From Streptomyces minutiscleroticus (lineage in GTDB: Bacteria > Actinomycetota > Actinomycetes > Streptomycetales > Streptomycetaceae), in the NCBI RefSeq assembly GCF_014650875.1, contig NZ_BMVU01000003.1, positions 124,001-188,000 of the forward strand: a stretch of DNA of 64,000 nt, written 5' to 3'. The notes beneath the pieces were generated by a model. That model did not search any database and had not been told where the DNA came from. It worked only from the letters and a program-made list of their open reading frames with translations. Shown here piece by piece: positions 16,218 through 26,035 of the stretch (position 1 is the stretch's first letter; every line of letters starts with the position of its first letter). The position numbers and the translations under genes are program-made.

Positions 16218-17354
16218 CTAGGCGCGCTCGAGCCGGGGGCCACGGAGGGTGTTCACCAGGTAGGGGACGTCCAGTGCGGCCGGGGCGGGAACGCCGTCGC
16301 GTGCCTCGGCCGCGTCCAGGCGGGTGCGCTCGTAGCGTCGGCGCAGGTATCCGTACCGGCTGCCGCCGGGCTGCAGCGAGACGATGAAGGACTCCAGCGG
16401 GGTGGGCCGGCCGTGGTCCTCGACGAGGGTCGGTTCCACCCAGGGAATCACCGATCGCACGGCGCGCAACCACACCTGTCCCGGTGTGTCGACGGGGTGC
16501 ACCACGTGCCGCGTGACCGTACCCGGCGCCTCCTGCGGCTCGTCCGCCAGGCGCAGGACGGCGTCCGCCGTGTACTCCACCGGGGCGATGCTGGTCACAC
16601 TGTCGTGCCGGCCCGGCAGCCGGACGTGGAAGACGCCGTCGGGGCCCGGGTGCACACCGAACTGCCGGGTGAGGAACTGCGGGCCCCAGGCCGCCAGGCG
16701 GCCCAGGCGCAGCCCGAGCACGGAGTGGGGGTGGCGCGGGCCGCGCGGCACCGGCGGCCTGTCGGTCACCAGCGTGCCGGGCCGCAGCACCAGAGCGCGG
16801 CGCCCCTCCCGGCCGGCCCAGGACCGCACCAGCACCTCGGCCCGGTACTTCGACTCCTCGTAGGGGGTCAGGAAGCCGAAGGAGCCGTCCAGGTCGTCCT
16901 CGGCGACCGTGCCGGTGGTCCGGCCGCCGGCGACGTAAGCGGTGCTGATGTGCACGAACCGCGGCGCGCGCCTGCCCGCGCCGGCCAGCTCCAGCATCCG
17001 CCGCGTGCCCTCGACGTTGACGGCGCAGACCGTCGGCAGGTCGGCCTCCAGATGGGTGGAGGCAGCGCAGTGCCACACCTCGTCCACCTCGTCCGCCAGG
17101 TGCCGGAACGCCTCCGCGGACAGCCCCAGACGCTCCTCGCCCAGATCGGCCCGGACGATGCGCAGGCGTCCGGAGCCGACGGGAACGCTCAGCGGCCCGC
17201 CGCCCGCGAACGCCAAAGCCCGTTCGACCCTCCTGGCGGCCCTCGCCGGTTCGTCCCGCACCAGTGCGATCACGCGTCCGTCCCGCTGCAGCAGCCGTGC
17301 CAGCAGATGACAGCCCAAGAAGCCCGTCGCACCCGACAACGCCACCGTCTTCAT
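16218..17354 (-). CDS. NAD(P)-dependent reductase, thioester-reductase/extended SDR type, 378 aa
   Basis: The Rossmann motif GATGFLG is at residues 8-14. STAY (137-140) and Tyr165/Lys169 in PYEESK give the SDR triad. NVEGTRRMLELA and the general layout match the male-sterility/thioester-reductase branch (NAD_binding_4), which reduces carrier-bound acyl thioesters to aldehydes or alcohols. Being in an operon with an ACP and a ketosynthase, it may release the chain reductively; a sugar epimerase-like role is the alternative. The ATG at 17354 has GAGAGGG upstream. It is divergent from the MMPL exporter across about 270 bp. Confidence 0.8.
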   Translation of the reverse strand: MKTVALSGATGFLGCHLLARLLQRDGRVIALVRDEPARAARRVERALAFAGGGPLSVPVGSGRLRIVRADLGEERLGLSAEAFRHLADEVDEVWHCAASTHLEADLPTVCAVNVEGTRRMLELAGAGRRAPRFVHISTAYVAGGRTTGTVAEDDLDGSFGFLTPYEESKYRAEVLVRSWAGREGRRALVLRPGTLVTDRPPVPRGPRHPHSVLGLRLGRLAAWGPQFLTRQFGVHPGPDGVFHVRLPGRHDSVTSIAPVEYTADAVLRLADEPQEAPGTVTRHVVHPVDTPGQVWLRAVRSVIPWVEPTLVEDHGRPTPLESFIVSLQPGGSRYGYLRRRYERTRLDAAEARDGVPAPAALDVPYLVNTLRGPRLERA

Positions 17355-17626
17355 ATGGGCAACAGCACCCTCTCGCAGTCGGTCGGACGCACCGTGCCGG
17401 CCGCTGTTCGCTCGCCCGCGCACACATGGTCATCCGCTTGTCGTAACAGCGTGGCCGTCCCACGTAGATGTCGGTGTCCGACACACCCGCCGGTCACCCG
17501 AATGCCGGACGGCCGGAAGCCGCACACCGTGACGACGGGCCGTACGCACGGTGGTCCGGCCGCCGCCGCCCGGTGACCGGTGTGTCGTCCGGGGCCACGC
17601 CCGGGCCGCGCGTACACAGTGGGGTG
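17355..17626. promoter_or_regulatory. divergent promoter region, reductase operon / MMPL exporter
   Basis: This 272-bp region has no supported gene. GTGTCCGACAC (17473-17483) is a short perfect palindrome (GTGTC-C-GACAC) in its centre and is a candidate operator for both directions. Confidence 0.4.
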
Positions 17627-19879
17627 ATGGCCGACCAGAACTCACCGGGCGACCGCGGCGCGCACGCCGCGGCCCGCGGACGGGCACTCGCCGTCCTTCT
17701 CGTGACGGGGGCGCTGTGGGCGTTCTGCCTGTGGGCGTCGGCCGGCCTGCACGACCGGCTGACCCGCGGGGGCTTCACCGCGTCCGGCACCGGGGCCGCC
17801 CGCGCCCAGGTCCTGGCCGACCGCCACGGAGCGGGCCGGCCGGACCTGGTCCTCCTGGTCACCGCGGGTCCCGGACAGTCCCTCGACGCCCCCGCCGCCG
17901 CACGGACCGCCCACCGTCTCACCGCGCGCCTGCGCGGCGAGGCGGGAGTCGCGACCGTGGGGTCGGCCTGGGAGGGCACCCGGCCGGACCTCCGGTCGGA
18001 CGACGGCCGCACCGGTCTGCTCGTGGCGTTCCTGGACGGGGGAGAGGACGCCGCGTCGCGCACCGCCGAGCGCCTCGTCCCCCGGCTCACCGGACGCCAC
18101 GGTCCGGTGACCGTCCGGGCCGCGGGCCCGGCCTGGACCACGGCGGCCGCGACACGGACGGCCGCCGACGACCTGACACGCGCCGAGCTGATCGCCGCGC
18201 CCCTGACCTTCGCCATCCTGGCCTGGGCCTTCCGATCGCTGATCGCCGCCCTGCTGCCCGTCCTCGTCGGCGGCACGGCCGTACTGGGCGCCATGGCCGT
18301 GCTCCGCGCGCTGAGCGGGTTCGTCCCGGTGTCGGTGTTCGCCCAGAACCTCGTCGCCGGCCTCGGCTTCGGGCTGGCCGTCGACTACGCCCTGTTCATG
18401 GTCAGCCGCTACCGGGAGGAGACGAGCGGCGGAGCCGCCCCGGCCGAGGCCGTGGCGGTGGCCGCACGCACCGTCGGCCGGACCGTCGCGGCCTCCGCGT
18501 GCATCCTCTCCGCCGGACTGGCCGTACTCCTGGTCTTCCCCTTCCCCTTCCTGAGGTCGATGGCGTACGCGGGCATCACCGTCGCGATCCTCGCGGCCCT
18601 CACGTCCGTGCTGGTCATTCCCGCCGCCCTCACACTCCTCGGCCCCTGGATCGAACGCACCGACCCGTTCGGAGCGCTCGGCCGCCCCGCCCCGCCCCCG
18701 GTCCACGGCAGCCCGGCCTGGCGCTCGCTCGCCCGGGCCGTCACCCGCCGCCCCGCCCTGTGCGCCACGGGGGCCCTCGCCGTCCTGGCGCTCTTCCTGG
18801 CACCCTTCGCCCACGTACGCCTGGCACTGCCCGACGAGCACATCCTTCCGCCGGACGCGCCCGCCCACGCGGACGCCCGGCTCCTCGACGGCCTCTTCCC
18901 CGGACGCGACGGCCACCTCACCGTCGTGCTCCCCTCCGTGCGCCCCACCGCCGAGAGGGCCGCCCTCGACCGCTACGCGCGCGCACTGTCCCGGCTGCAC
19001 CACGCCGGCACCGTCCACATGGGCACACTGGGCGCCTACGAGGACGGCCGTCCCCTCGGCCCGGAACCGGCTTCCGCGAGCCCGGATCCGGCCCCCGCGA
19101 GCCCGGCGCCGGCCCGCGACGCGCCGGCCGAAGGCGTCGTGGCGACCGTGGCGAGCGCCTCGGGACCGGAGACGCCGGCAGCCGCCCGGCTGGTCGCCGG
19201 CATCCGCGCGCTGCCCGCCCCCGGGGCGGCTTACGTGGCCGGCCCCGCCGCGGACAACGTCGACGCCCGCGCGGCCCTCACCGACCGGCTGCCGCTCGCG
19301 GCCGCGATCCTGGCCCTGGTGACCCTGGCCGTCACGGCCTGCTACACCCGGAGCGTCCTGGTACCGGTGAAAGTGGTGGCGGTGGCGGCCGTGAGCCTGA
19401 CCGCGGCTCTGGGCGGCGTCGTCCACGTCTTCCAGGACGGCCACCTGACGGGCCTCCTGCCGGGACACGCCGCCGGGACCGGATCGGTCGACGCGACGAT
19501 GCCCGTCCTGCTGTTCTGCATCGTGTTCGGCCTGACCGTGGACTACGAGCTCCTGCTGCTGGCCCGCATCCAGGAGCACTACCGCGCCACCCGCGACACC
19601 ACGGCCTCCGTCGTGCACGGCATCGCCCACACGGGGCGCGTCTTCACCGCCGCCGCCCTGGCCGTGGCCGCGGCGATGGGAGCCCTGATCGCCTCGGACG
19701 TCACCCTCCTGGCGCAACTGGGGTTCGGCGTCGCCCTCGCCGTGCTCGTCGACGCGACCCTGGTACGCGGCGTACTGGTCCCCGCGGTCATGCGGCTCAT
19801 GGGCCACGCCAACTGGTGGACCCCGCTGAGGAAGCCCCTGGCCGAGGTGGCGCCCGCCTCGACGCGGACCCCGAGGTGA
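17627..19879 (+). CDS. MMPL/RND-family exporter, 750 aa
   Basis: This is an inner-membrane transporter of the MmpL type, which moves lipids, glycolipids or polyketides out using the proton gradient. It has the duplicated architecture: TM1 at about residues 18-36, an extracytoplasmic loop to about 175, five helices to about 360, then a second loop and helices 8-12. The proton-relay Asp-Tyr pairs typical of MmpLs are seen in AVDYALFMVSRYREE and in TVDYELLLLARIQE. The second loop is Ala/Pro-rich. The ATG at 17627 follows GGGG; a GTG one codon earlier is equally possible. The context points to export of the product of the divergent ketosynthase/ACP/reductase operon. Confidence 0.9.
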   Translation: MADQNSPGDRGAHAAARGRALAVLLVTGALWAFCLWASAGLHDRLTRGGFTASGTGAARAQVLADRHGAGRPDLVLLVTAGPGQSLDAPAAARTAHRLTARLRGEAGVATVGSAWEGTRPDLRSDDGRTGLLVAFLDGGEDAASRTAERLVPRLTGRHGPVTVRAAGPAWTTAAATRTAADDLTRAELIAAPLTFAILAWAFRSLIAALLPVLVGGTAVLGAMAVLRALSGFVPVSVFAQNLVAGLGFGLAVDYALFMVSRYREETSGGAAPAEAVAVAARTVGRTVAASACILSAGLAVLLVFPFPFLRSMAYAGITVAILAALTSVLVIPAALTLLGPWIERTDPFGALGRPAPPPVHGSPAWRSLARAVTRRPALCATGALAVLALFLAPFAHVRLALPDEHILPPDAPAHADARLLDGLFPGRDGHLTVVLPSVRPTAERAALDRYARALSRLHHAGTVHMGTLGAYEDGRPLGPEPASASPDPAPASPAPARDAPAEGVVATVASASGPETPAAARLVAGIRALPAPGAAYVAGPAADNVDARAALTDRLPLAAAILALVTLAVTACYTRSVLVPVKVVAVAAVSLTAALGGVVHVFQDGHLTGLLPGHAAGTGSVDATMPVLLFCIVFGLTVDYELLLLARIQEHYRATRDTTASVVHGIAHTGRVFTAAALAVAAAMGALIASDVTLLAQLGFGVALAVLVDATLVRGVLVPAVMRLMGHANWWTPLRKPLAEVAPASTRTPR

Positions 19880-19993
19880 GGGCGGACCCCGACGTGCGCA
19901 GGGGGCCCGCCCCGAGCAGGGGCCCGCCCTGAGCGCGGGACCGGCCGGCGCTGTCCCGGAGGAGCCGGTCGCAGCCGGTCGGGGAGGTGGCCG

Positions 19994-20887
19994 TCAGCCC
20001 CGCGGCTGCTCCGCGCCGGCCCGCGCCAGCGCCTCGAACTCGTCGTCGGTCAGCTCGATGGCCGCCGCGGCGACGTTGTCCTCCAGGTGCGCGACGCTCG
20101 ACGTCCCCGGGATCGGCAGCATCACCGGGGAGCGCCGGAGGAGCCACGCCAGGGCCAGCTGCGAGGGAGAGGCGCCGTGGCGCCGGGCGAACGCGGTGAG
20201 CGGGCTGCCCTCGCCGGAGAGCGCGCCGGTGGCCAGGGGGAACCAGGGGATGAAGCCGATGCCCTGCTCGGCCGACCAGTCGAGCAGGTCCTCCGCGGAG
20301 CGGTCGCTGAGGTTGTAGAGGTTCTGCACGGAGACGATGGGCGCGACCCTCTGCGCCGCCTCCGTCTGTTCCACGGTGACCTCGCTGAGGCCGATGTGGC
20401 GGATCTTGCCCTCGTCCTGGAGCTTCTTCAACTCGCCGACCTGGTCCTCCAGCGGGACCTCGGGGTCGACGCGGTGGAGCTGGAAGAGGTCGATGCGCTC
20501 CACCCCGAGGCGGCGCAGGCTCAGCTCGGCCTGCTGGCGCAGGTAGGCGGGGCGGCCCACGGGCGTCCAGAGGTCCGGGCCCTGACGGGTGAGGCCGGCC
20601 TTGGTGGCGATGACGACGCCCTCGTCGTAGGGGTGCAGGGCCTCGCGCAGGAGGGGCTCGGCGACGTCGGGGCCGTAGCTGTCGGCGGTGTCGAAGAAGT
20701 TCACACCGAGTTCGACGGCGCGCCTGAGGACCCGGACGGCTTCGCCGCGGTCCCTCGGCTCGCCCCAGACGCCCTTGCCGGGCAGCTGCATCGTCCCGTA
20801 GCCGAGACGGTTGATCGTGAGGTCGCCGCCGAGGCGGAAGGCGCCGGAGGCCTCGGCCGGGCGGCCGGTGTGGTCGGGGGAGGTCAT
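19994..20887 (-). CDS. aldo/keto reductase, 297 aa
   Basis: This is a soluble NADPH-dependent oxidoreductase with the (beta/alpha)8 AKR fold. The catalytic tetrad is visible: Asp and Tyr in [11 protein letters not shown] (about residues 64-74), Lys in VIATKAGL (about 96) and His in [11 protein letters not shown] (about 136). The C-terminal cofactor-binding part [13 protein letters not shown] is present. It resembles AKRs annotated as pyridoxal reductase- or oxidoreductase-like in Streptomyces. The ATG at 20887 has AAGGGA upstream. It is monocistronic, so its substrate is unknown. Confidence 0.9.
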   Translation of the reverse strand: MTSPDHTGRPAEASGAFRLGGDLTINRLGYGTMQLPGKGVWGEPRDRGEAVRVLRRAVELGVNFFDTADSYGPDVAEPLLREALHPYDEGVVIATKAGLTRQGPDLWTPVGRPAYLRQQAELSLRRLGVERIDLFQLHRVDPEVPLEDQVGELKKLQDEGKIRHIGLSEVTVEQTEAAQRVAPIVSVQNLYNLSDRSAEDLLDWSAEQGIGFIPWFPLATGALSGEGSPLTAFARRHGASPSQLALAWLLRRSPVMLPIPGTSSVAHLEDNVAAAAIELTDDEFEALARAGAEQPRG

Positions 20888-21195
20888 GCGGGGGTGTCCC
20901 TTCAGAGCGGTGATCGGGGCGGGGCCGGTGCCGTGCGCGGCACGGGCGCGGCACCGCCCTCGGATGTTCTCCACCCTCCATGGTTGACACCGGCGGCGAG
21001 GCCAAACCGGACCGGCGCCACCGACCTGGGCGGCGGCCCCGGCCGGAGGGCGGCGGCGGGACGGGCGGGGGCGCCCCGGCCCGGAGCCGCGGACGGTACC
21101 GGCCGCGGACGGTGCGGGTGCGCCCTCGGCGCCCCGTCGCGTCGTGGTCCGGGTCGCGTCGTGGTCCGGGTCGCGTCGTGGTCCGGGCGACGGCC
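20888..21195. other. 308-bp intergenic stretch with three 17-bp tandem units
   Basis: No gene was seen. It holds the promoter of the leftward AKR gene and the repeat listed at 21136-21186, which sits within 10 bp of the stop of the mannosyltransferase-like gene. Confidence 0.5.
21136..21186. repeat. three perfect tandem 17-bp units
   Basis: The unit GTCGCGTCGTGGTCCGG is repeated three times without a mismatch (21136-21152, 21153-21169, 21170-21186). Copy number is likely to vary between strains. Confidence 0.9.
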
Positions 21196-22623
21196 TCAGG
21201 TGAGGGCCGCCTGCTGGCGGCTGCGGCGGGACGTCCAGGCCAGGACCGCCAGGGTCACCAGACCGCCGAGGACGGCGGCGGTCACATAGGTCCAGGTGGG
21301 GCCCCGGCCGGAGGGCATGAACACAAGGAGCAGGGCGACCACCGCGGCCTTCGCCCGGGCGTCGGCCAGGGTGCGCCAGGCCACCACGGCCAGCGGCACA
21401 CCGCCCCACAGCAGGTACCACGGCTGTACGGCGGGCGCGCACAGCACCATGGCCAGCAGGCCCAGCGCCGTGGCGCGCTCCGCCCCGAGGCGGGGAGCGC
21501 GCCGGACGAAGAACAGCACCGCGCACAGTCCGGCCAGCGTGCCGACCGTACGCGTCGCGGTGATCGCCGCCCCGGGGGCCGTGCCCCAGCCGGCCGTGTC
21601 CGCGACCCACTCCAACGCCCGGCCCAGGTCCGTGCTCACCGACAGGGGCGTGTACACCTCGGCCGGTGTGCCGACGGTCCGCAGCCACCCCCAGCCCTGA
21701 CCGCACAGGGTCACGATCAGCCACAGCGCCCCGCAGGCCACCGCGGCGATGCCCAGCGCGTGCCCCAGGCGGCGCCACCGGCCCGGCCGCGCGGCCAGCG
21801 CCACCGCCGCGGCGCACGCCAGCGCCATCCCGGCGGGGGCCTTCACCAGCACGGCCGCGGTCAGGACCACGGTGCCCAGCACCCACCGTCCGGAGCGGAA
21901 GGCCACCAGGCCGGCCGTCATCAGGCCGAGCATCAGTCCCTCGTTGTGCGCCCCGCCGACCACATGGGCCAGTACCAGCGGATTGAGCGGGGCCGCCCAC
22001 CACGCTCCGCCCGCGCCGGCGTCCGTCCCCGCCGTCAGCCGCTGCACCGACCACGCCAGCAGGGCCAGCCCGGCCAGGGCCACCAGCCGGTGCCCCACGG
22101 CCGCGGCGACCGCGTGGTGCTCCCCGGTCACCGCCATCACGCCCTGGCTCGCCAGCGCGGACAGCGGACCGTAGGGGGTGGGGGAGTCCCGCCACACCTC
22201 GGGGACGTTGGCCGCGAGCGGACCGCCCAGCACCGCCGGGCCGACCTCGTAGACGTTCCAGCCGCGCAGGGCCAGCGCGCCCTGGGCGACGTAGCTCCAG
22301 ACGTCGAAGCTGAACAGCAGGGGCGAGGGCAGCAGCGGCAGCGTCCAGCAGGCCAGCGTGCGCCACTGCTGCCGGCGGCTCATCTCCGCACCGGCCCGCA
22401 CCAGTGTGCCCAGCTGCCACCAGGCCCACAGCACCAGTCCGAGCCCGGCGTACGCCACCGTGGCGGCCACCCCTATGAGGGCCGGGTCCGGTGCCCCCCA
22501 CACCCCGTCCCGCACGCCCCGCGGCAGGGCGCCGGCACCCCACGCGCCCACCGAGAGGAGGACGGACCCCCACATGCCCCTGCGCGTCCACTCCTGGACC
22601 GTGCCGCTCCCCACCGCTCCCAT
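21196..22623 (-). CDS. GT-C mannosyltransferase-like membrane protein (MptB-like), 475 aa
   Basis: This is a polytopic membrane protein with about 12 helices that resembles the actinobacterial polyprenol-phosphomannose-dependent alpha-1,6-mannosyltransferases (MptA/MptB). Recognisable parts are [41 protein letters not shown] (the PYGPL motif), [16 protein letters not shown] and PWYLLWGG. In mycobacteria such enzymes build lipomannan; in Streptomyces their product is not settled. The ATG at 22623 is the first plausible start, with no strong ribosome binding site. It is divergent from a secreted carbohydrate-related protein. Confidence 0.8.
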   Translation of the reverse strand: MGAVGSGTVQEWTRRGMWGSVLLSVGAWGAGALPRGVRDGVWGAPDPALIGVAATVAYAGLGLVLWAWWQLGTLVRAGAEMSRRQQWRTLACWTLPLLPSPLLFSFDVWSYVAQGALALRGWNVYEVGPAVLGGPLAANVPEVWRDSPTPYGPLSALASQGVMAVTGEHHAVAAAVGHRLVALAGLALLAWSVQRLTAGTDAGAGGAWWAAPLNPLVLAHVVGGAHNEGLMLGLMTAGLVAFRSGRWVLGTVVLTAAVLVKAPAGMALACAAAVALAARPGRWRRLGHALGIAAVACGALWLIVTLCGQGWGWLRTVGTPAEVYTPLSVSTDLGRALEWVADTAGWGTAPGAAITATRTVGTLAGLCAVLFFVRRAPRLGAERATALGLLAMVLCAPAVQPWYLLWGGVPLAVVAWRTLADARAKAAVVALLLVFMPSGRGPTWTYVTAAVLGGLVTLAVLAWTSRRSRQQAALT

Positions 22624-22781
22624 TCAGCGGATCTTAGATGCCCCTCCCGGATCGGCCCATCGGACCCTGTGAAAACGGGGCGAACTCAGGGTGTCCGGAG
22701 GACGGCGGGCCGACGGCCCCGACCGGGCGGCACACGCATGGCGATCCGCCCCTCGCGCCGCTTCGGCCGCATGGGCGCGGG

Positions 22782-22806
22782 ACTTTGAACTCTTCGATGA
22801 CAAAGT
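22782..22806. promoter_or_regulatory. inverted repeat ACTTTG-N13-CAAAGT upstream of the secreted protein
   Basis: The 6-bp arms are perfect in an AT-rich island about 110 bp before the start of the large secreted protein. This looks like an operator for a sugar-responsive repressor, but the family cannot be named. Confidence 0.4.
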
Positions 22807-22915
22807 ATGGACATGCCAAACGAAAGACCTCTACCTTGACGGCGGAACTGCAGCCACACCGCACAAGACCGGAGCGATTTCCGGCACGGTCCGGTCCCCA
22901 CGAACCGGAGGACCA

Positions 22916-25900
22916 ATGCAGCAAGGCCTGTTCTCACGTGTCCGAAGACACCTCGTCGTCCTGCTGACGTCGGGCGTCCTCGCCGGCGGCCTCTGGACCG
23001 CCCCGGCGTCCTCGGCCGCTCCCGCGGACGTCCCGCCCCAGGAACCCGGGATCACCCTGCGTGTGTTCGACGTGCAGACGCCGTTGGACAAGCTGTGCAC
23101 CCTGAAGCCGGCGCAGACCCCCAACCACGACAAGCTGATGCCGACGGTCGACTGGTCCACGGCCGAGGACTTCGGGGGATTCTCCGACAACTTCGTGACG
23201 GAGGCGACCGGTTACCTGGTGGCGCCGCGCGACGGCAGCTACGTCTTCCGCCTCACCAGCGACGACGGCTCCCGCCTCACCATCGACGACGCCACGGTGA
23301 TCGACCACGACGGACTGCACGGCGCGGAGCCCAAGGACGGCACGGTCCACCTCACCGCCGGCTCGCACCCGCTCCGCATCGACCACTTCGAACGCGACGG
23401 CGGACAGCAGCTGCAGCTGTCCTGGCGGCCGCCCGGCGAGAGCGACTTCACCGTCGTGCCCCGCGAGGCGCTGAGCACCGACGCCGGCGTCGTCCGGGTG
23501 ACGGCGCCGGGCCGCAAGGAGTGCGAGGCGGGCCGCGACACCCCGGGCGACGGTCTCCCGCTGACCTCCGTACGCCCCGACCTCACCCTCACCGACCTGC
23601 GCCCGGAGGGCTTCGAACCGCAGGTCAGCGGCATGGACTGGCTGCCCGACGGGCGTCTTGCGATCAGTACGTGGGGCGGCAGCGACAACGTTGCCGGAGA
23701 GGTGTACCTGCTGGACAACGTCACGGGCAGGACCAGCCGCGACAAGGTCACCGTCAAGAAGGTGGCGAGCGGACTGCGCGAGCCCATGGGCATCAAGTAC
23801 GTCGACGGCTCCCTGTACGTCTCGCAGAAGCACGAGCTGACCCGGCTCGTCGACCGGGACGGCGACGACGTGACCGACGCCTACCGCACCGTCGCCACCT
23901 GGCCGTACGGGGGGAACTTCCACGAGTTCGCGTTCGGCCTGCTCTACCGCGACGGCCACTTCTACGTGAACCTCTCCGTGGCCATCAACCTCGGCGGCGC
24001 GACCACCGTGCCGCAGCCCGCGCCCGGCCGCGGCATCACCTACAAGGTGAGCAGGAAGACCGGGAAGATCAGCCCGGTCGCGGGCGGCCTGCGCACCCCC
24101 AACGGCATCGGCTGGGGACCGGGCGGCGACCTCTTCGCCACCGACAACCAGGGCGGCTGGCTGCCCTCGTCGAAGCTCGTGCACATCGAGCAGGACCGCT
24201 TCTTCAACCACTACACCGAGCCCGCGGGCCCCTTCGACGACAAGCCCGTCACCGAGCCGGTGCTGTGGCTCCCGCAGAACGAGATCGGCAACTCTCCGTC
24301 CACCCCGCTGCTGTTGAAGGAGGGGCAGTTCAAGGGGCAGATGCTGATCGGCGACGTCACCTACGGCGGCCTCCAGCGCGCCTACCTGGAGAAGGTGAAG
24401 GGGCAGTACCAGGGCGCCGTCTTCCGCTACACGCAGGGCCTGGAGGCCGGCGTCAACCGGATCACGCTCGGCCCCGACGGCGCGATCTACGCCGGCGGCC
24501 TGGGCGCCGACGGCAACTGGGGCCAGGAGGGCAAGCTGAGGTTCGGCCTGCAGAAGCTGACGCCCAACGGTGGCAACACCTTCGACGTCAAGACGATGCG
24601 CGCCGTGCCGGGCGGCTTCGACCTGACCTACACGCAGCCGGTCTCCGCCGAGACCGCCGGACAGCTCGCCGAGCGCTACGAGGCCGAACAGTGGCGCTAC
24701 ACGCCGACCGCCGACTACGGCGGCCCGAAGATCGCCGAGGAGAAGCTCTCCGTGCGCTCGGCGACGCTGTCGAAGGACGGCCGTACCGTCCGCCTGCGGC
24801 TGGACGGCCTGAAGCCGGACCGCGTGGTGCACGTCCGCTCCCCGCGCCCCTTCACCTCGGCGTCCGGTGAGACGCTGTGGAACACCGAGGCCTGGTACAC
24901 GCTCAACGCGATGCCCGGCGAGCAGCCGCCGCCCGCGACCCTGTACGAGGCCGAGGAGGCGCGCCTGACCGGAACGGCCGGGATCAACACCGACCACACC
25001 GGCTACTCCGGCAGCGGGTTCGTCGACCGTTACGCGACCGAGGGCAAGGTCGCCACGACGTTCGACGTGACGGTTCCGAAGGCGGGCGCGTACGACGTCA
25101 ACCTGCGCTACTCCAACGGCCCCGACCCGTTCCAGGGCACCAAGTCCCTGTCCCTGTACGCCAACGGGAAGAAGATCCGGCAGACCGAACTGCCCTCCAC
25201 CGGCGACTGGGACACCTGGTCCACCCGCACCGAACGGCTGAGGCTGCGCGCCGGGCACAACACGGTCTCCTACCGGTACGACTCCGGCGACAGCGGCCAC
25301 GTCAACCTCGACCTGATCACCGTCCGTCCGCACGGTGCCCGGGTCGCCCTCTTCGACGGGACCGGTGCCTCGCAGACCCAGTGGCAGCACACGGACGGAC
25401 GGCGCGTGGCGTGGCCGCTCGCCGACGAGAAGTCGATGGAGGTGTGCTGCGGCGACATCCGCACCAAGGACGCCTACCAGGACTTCAGGCTGCACGTGGA
25501 GTTCCGCGTCCCGCTGCTGCCCGCGGACGTGACCGGCCAGGACCGCGGCAACAGCGGCATCTTCCTCCAGGACCGCTACGAACTGCAGATCCTCGACTCC
25601 TACGGCGACACCACACTGGACACCAACGAGGCCGGTGCGATCTACCTGAAGAAGGCGCCCGACGTGAACGCCGCGAAGGCGCCGGAGACCTGGCAGACGT
25701 ACGACATCGTCTTCCGCGCGGCCCGCTACGACGAGGACGGCCGCAAGACCGCCGACGCCCGGGTGACGGTGGTGTGGAACGGCAAGAAGGTCCACGACGA
25801 CATCGCCCTCGACGGGCCCACCGCGTCGGGCCGGTCCGAGACGCCGGCCGCCGGAGCGATCCGGCTGCAGGACCACGGCAACAAGGTCAGGTTCCGCGAC

Positions 25901-25924
25901 ATCCGGGTGGAACCGCTGACGTGA
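22916..25924 (+). CDS. secreted PA14 / beta-propeller / CBM / DUF1080 protein, 1002 aa
   Basis: This is a large exported protein, probably for glycan or glycoside breakdown. A signal peptide spans residues 1-36 (RR at 10-11, hydrophobic core, cleavage near ASSAAPA). Domains in order are: PA14-like at 45-180 (EATGYLVAPRDGSYVFRLTSDDGSRLTIDD); NHL/sorbosone-dehydrogenase-type beta-propeller at about 225-555 (DWLPDGRLAI, LREPMGIKY, RTPNGIGWGPGGDLFATDN); a short Ig-like segment to about 665; CBM6/35-like at 676-804 (ATLYEAEEARLTG); and DUF1080 (3-keto-disaccharide hydrolase or LamG-like) at 808-1002 (NSGIFLQDRYELQILDS). The ATG has GGAGG four bases upstream. A strong hairpin follows the stop. Confidence 0.9.
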   Translation: MQQGLFSRVRRHLVVLLTSGVLAGGLWTAPASSAAPADVPPQEPGITLRVFDVQTPLDKLCTLKPAQTPNHDKLMPTVDWSTAEDFGGFSDNFVTEATGYLVAPRDGSYVFRLTSDDGSRLTIDDATVIDHDGLHGAEPKDGTVHLTAGSHPLRIDHFERDGGQQLQLSWRPPGESDFTVVPREALSTDAGVVRVTAPGRKECEAGRDTPGDGLPLTSVRPDLTLTDLRPEGFEPQVSGMDWLPDGRLAISTWGGSDNVAGEVYLLDNVTGRTSRDKVTVKKVASGLREPMGIKYVDGSLYVSQKHELTRLVDRDGDDVTDAYRTVATWPYGGNFHEFAFGLLYRDGHFYVNLSVAINLGGATTVPQPAPGRGITYKVSRKTGKISPVAGGLRTPNGIGWGPGGDLFATDNQGGWLPSSKLVHIEQDRFFNHYTEPAGPFDDKPVTEPVLWLPQNEIGNSPSTPLLLKEGQFKGQMLIGDVTYGGLQRAYLEKVKGQYQGAVFRYTQGLEAGVNRITLGPDGAIYAGGLGADGNWGQEGKLRFGLQKLTPNGGNTFDVKTMRAVPGGFDLTYTQPVSAETAGQLAERYEAEQWRYTPTADYGGPKIAEEKLSVRSATLSKDGRTVRLRLDGLKPDRVVHVRSPRPFTSASGETLWNTEAWYTLNAMPGEQPPPATLYEAEEARLTGTAGINTDHTGYSGSGFVDRYATEGKVATTFDVTVPKAGAYDVNLRYSNGPDPFQGTKSLSLYANGKKIRQTELPSTGDWDTWSTRTERLRLRAGHNTVSYRYDSGDSGHVNLDLITVRPHGARVALFDGTGASQTQWQHTDGRRVAWPLADEKSMEVCCGDIRTKDAYQDFRLHVEFRVPLLPADVTGQDRGNSGIFLQDRYELQILDSYGDTTLDTNEAGAIYLKKAPDVNAAKAPETWQTYDIVFRAARYDEDGRKTADARVTVVWNGKKVHDDIALDGPTASGRSETPAAGAIRLQDHGNKVRFRDIRVEPLT

Positions 25925-25975
25925 CCCGCGGCCGGACCGGGTGAACCGCCTCGACCACCCGGATTCCGCCGCACT

Positions 25976-26007
25976 CCGTGGGCCGCCTCCTCGGAGGCGG
26001 CCCACGG
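25976..26007. terminator. bidirectional hairpin terminator
   Basis: A perfect 15-bp stem (25976-25990 with 25993-26007, core GGGCCGCCTCC/GGAGGCGGCCC) sits between two convergent genes, 50 bp after one stop and 29 bp after the other. Confidence 0.85.
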
Positions 26008-26035
26008 ACGGTCCGGTGAGGACGACGCGGCCCGG

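Noticed and set aside
15769..17484. Apparent N-terminal extension of the ketosynthase frame, which is open from 17484
   Set aside because: Only the part from 15768 down has ketosynthase sequence. The rest is antisense-frame noise across the ACP and reductase genes on the same strand.
22934..26005. 1023-codon open frame opposite the secreted multidomain protein
   Set aside because: It is antisense shadow with Val/Gly/Arg-rich translation and no domain.
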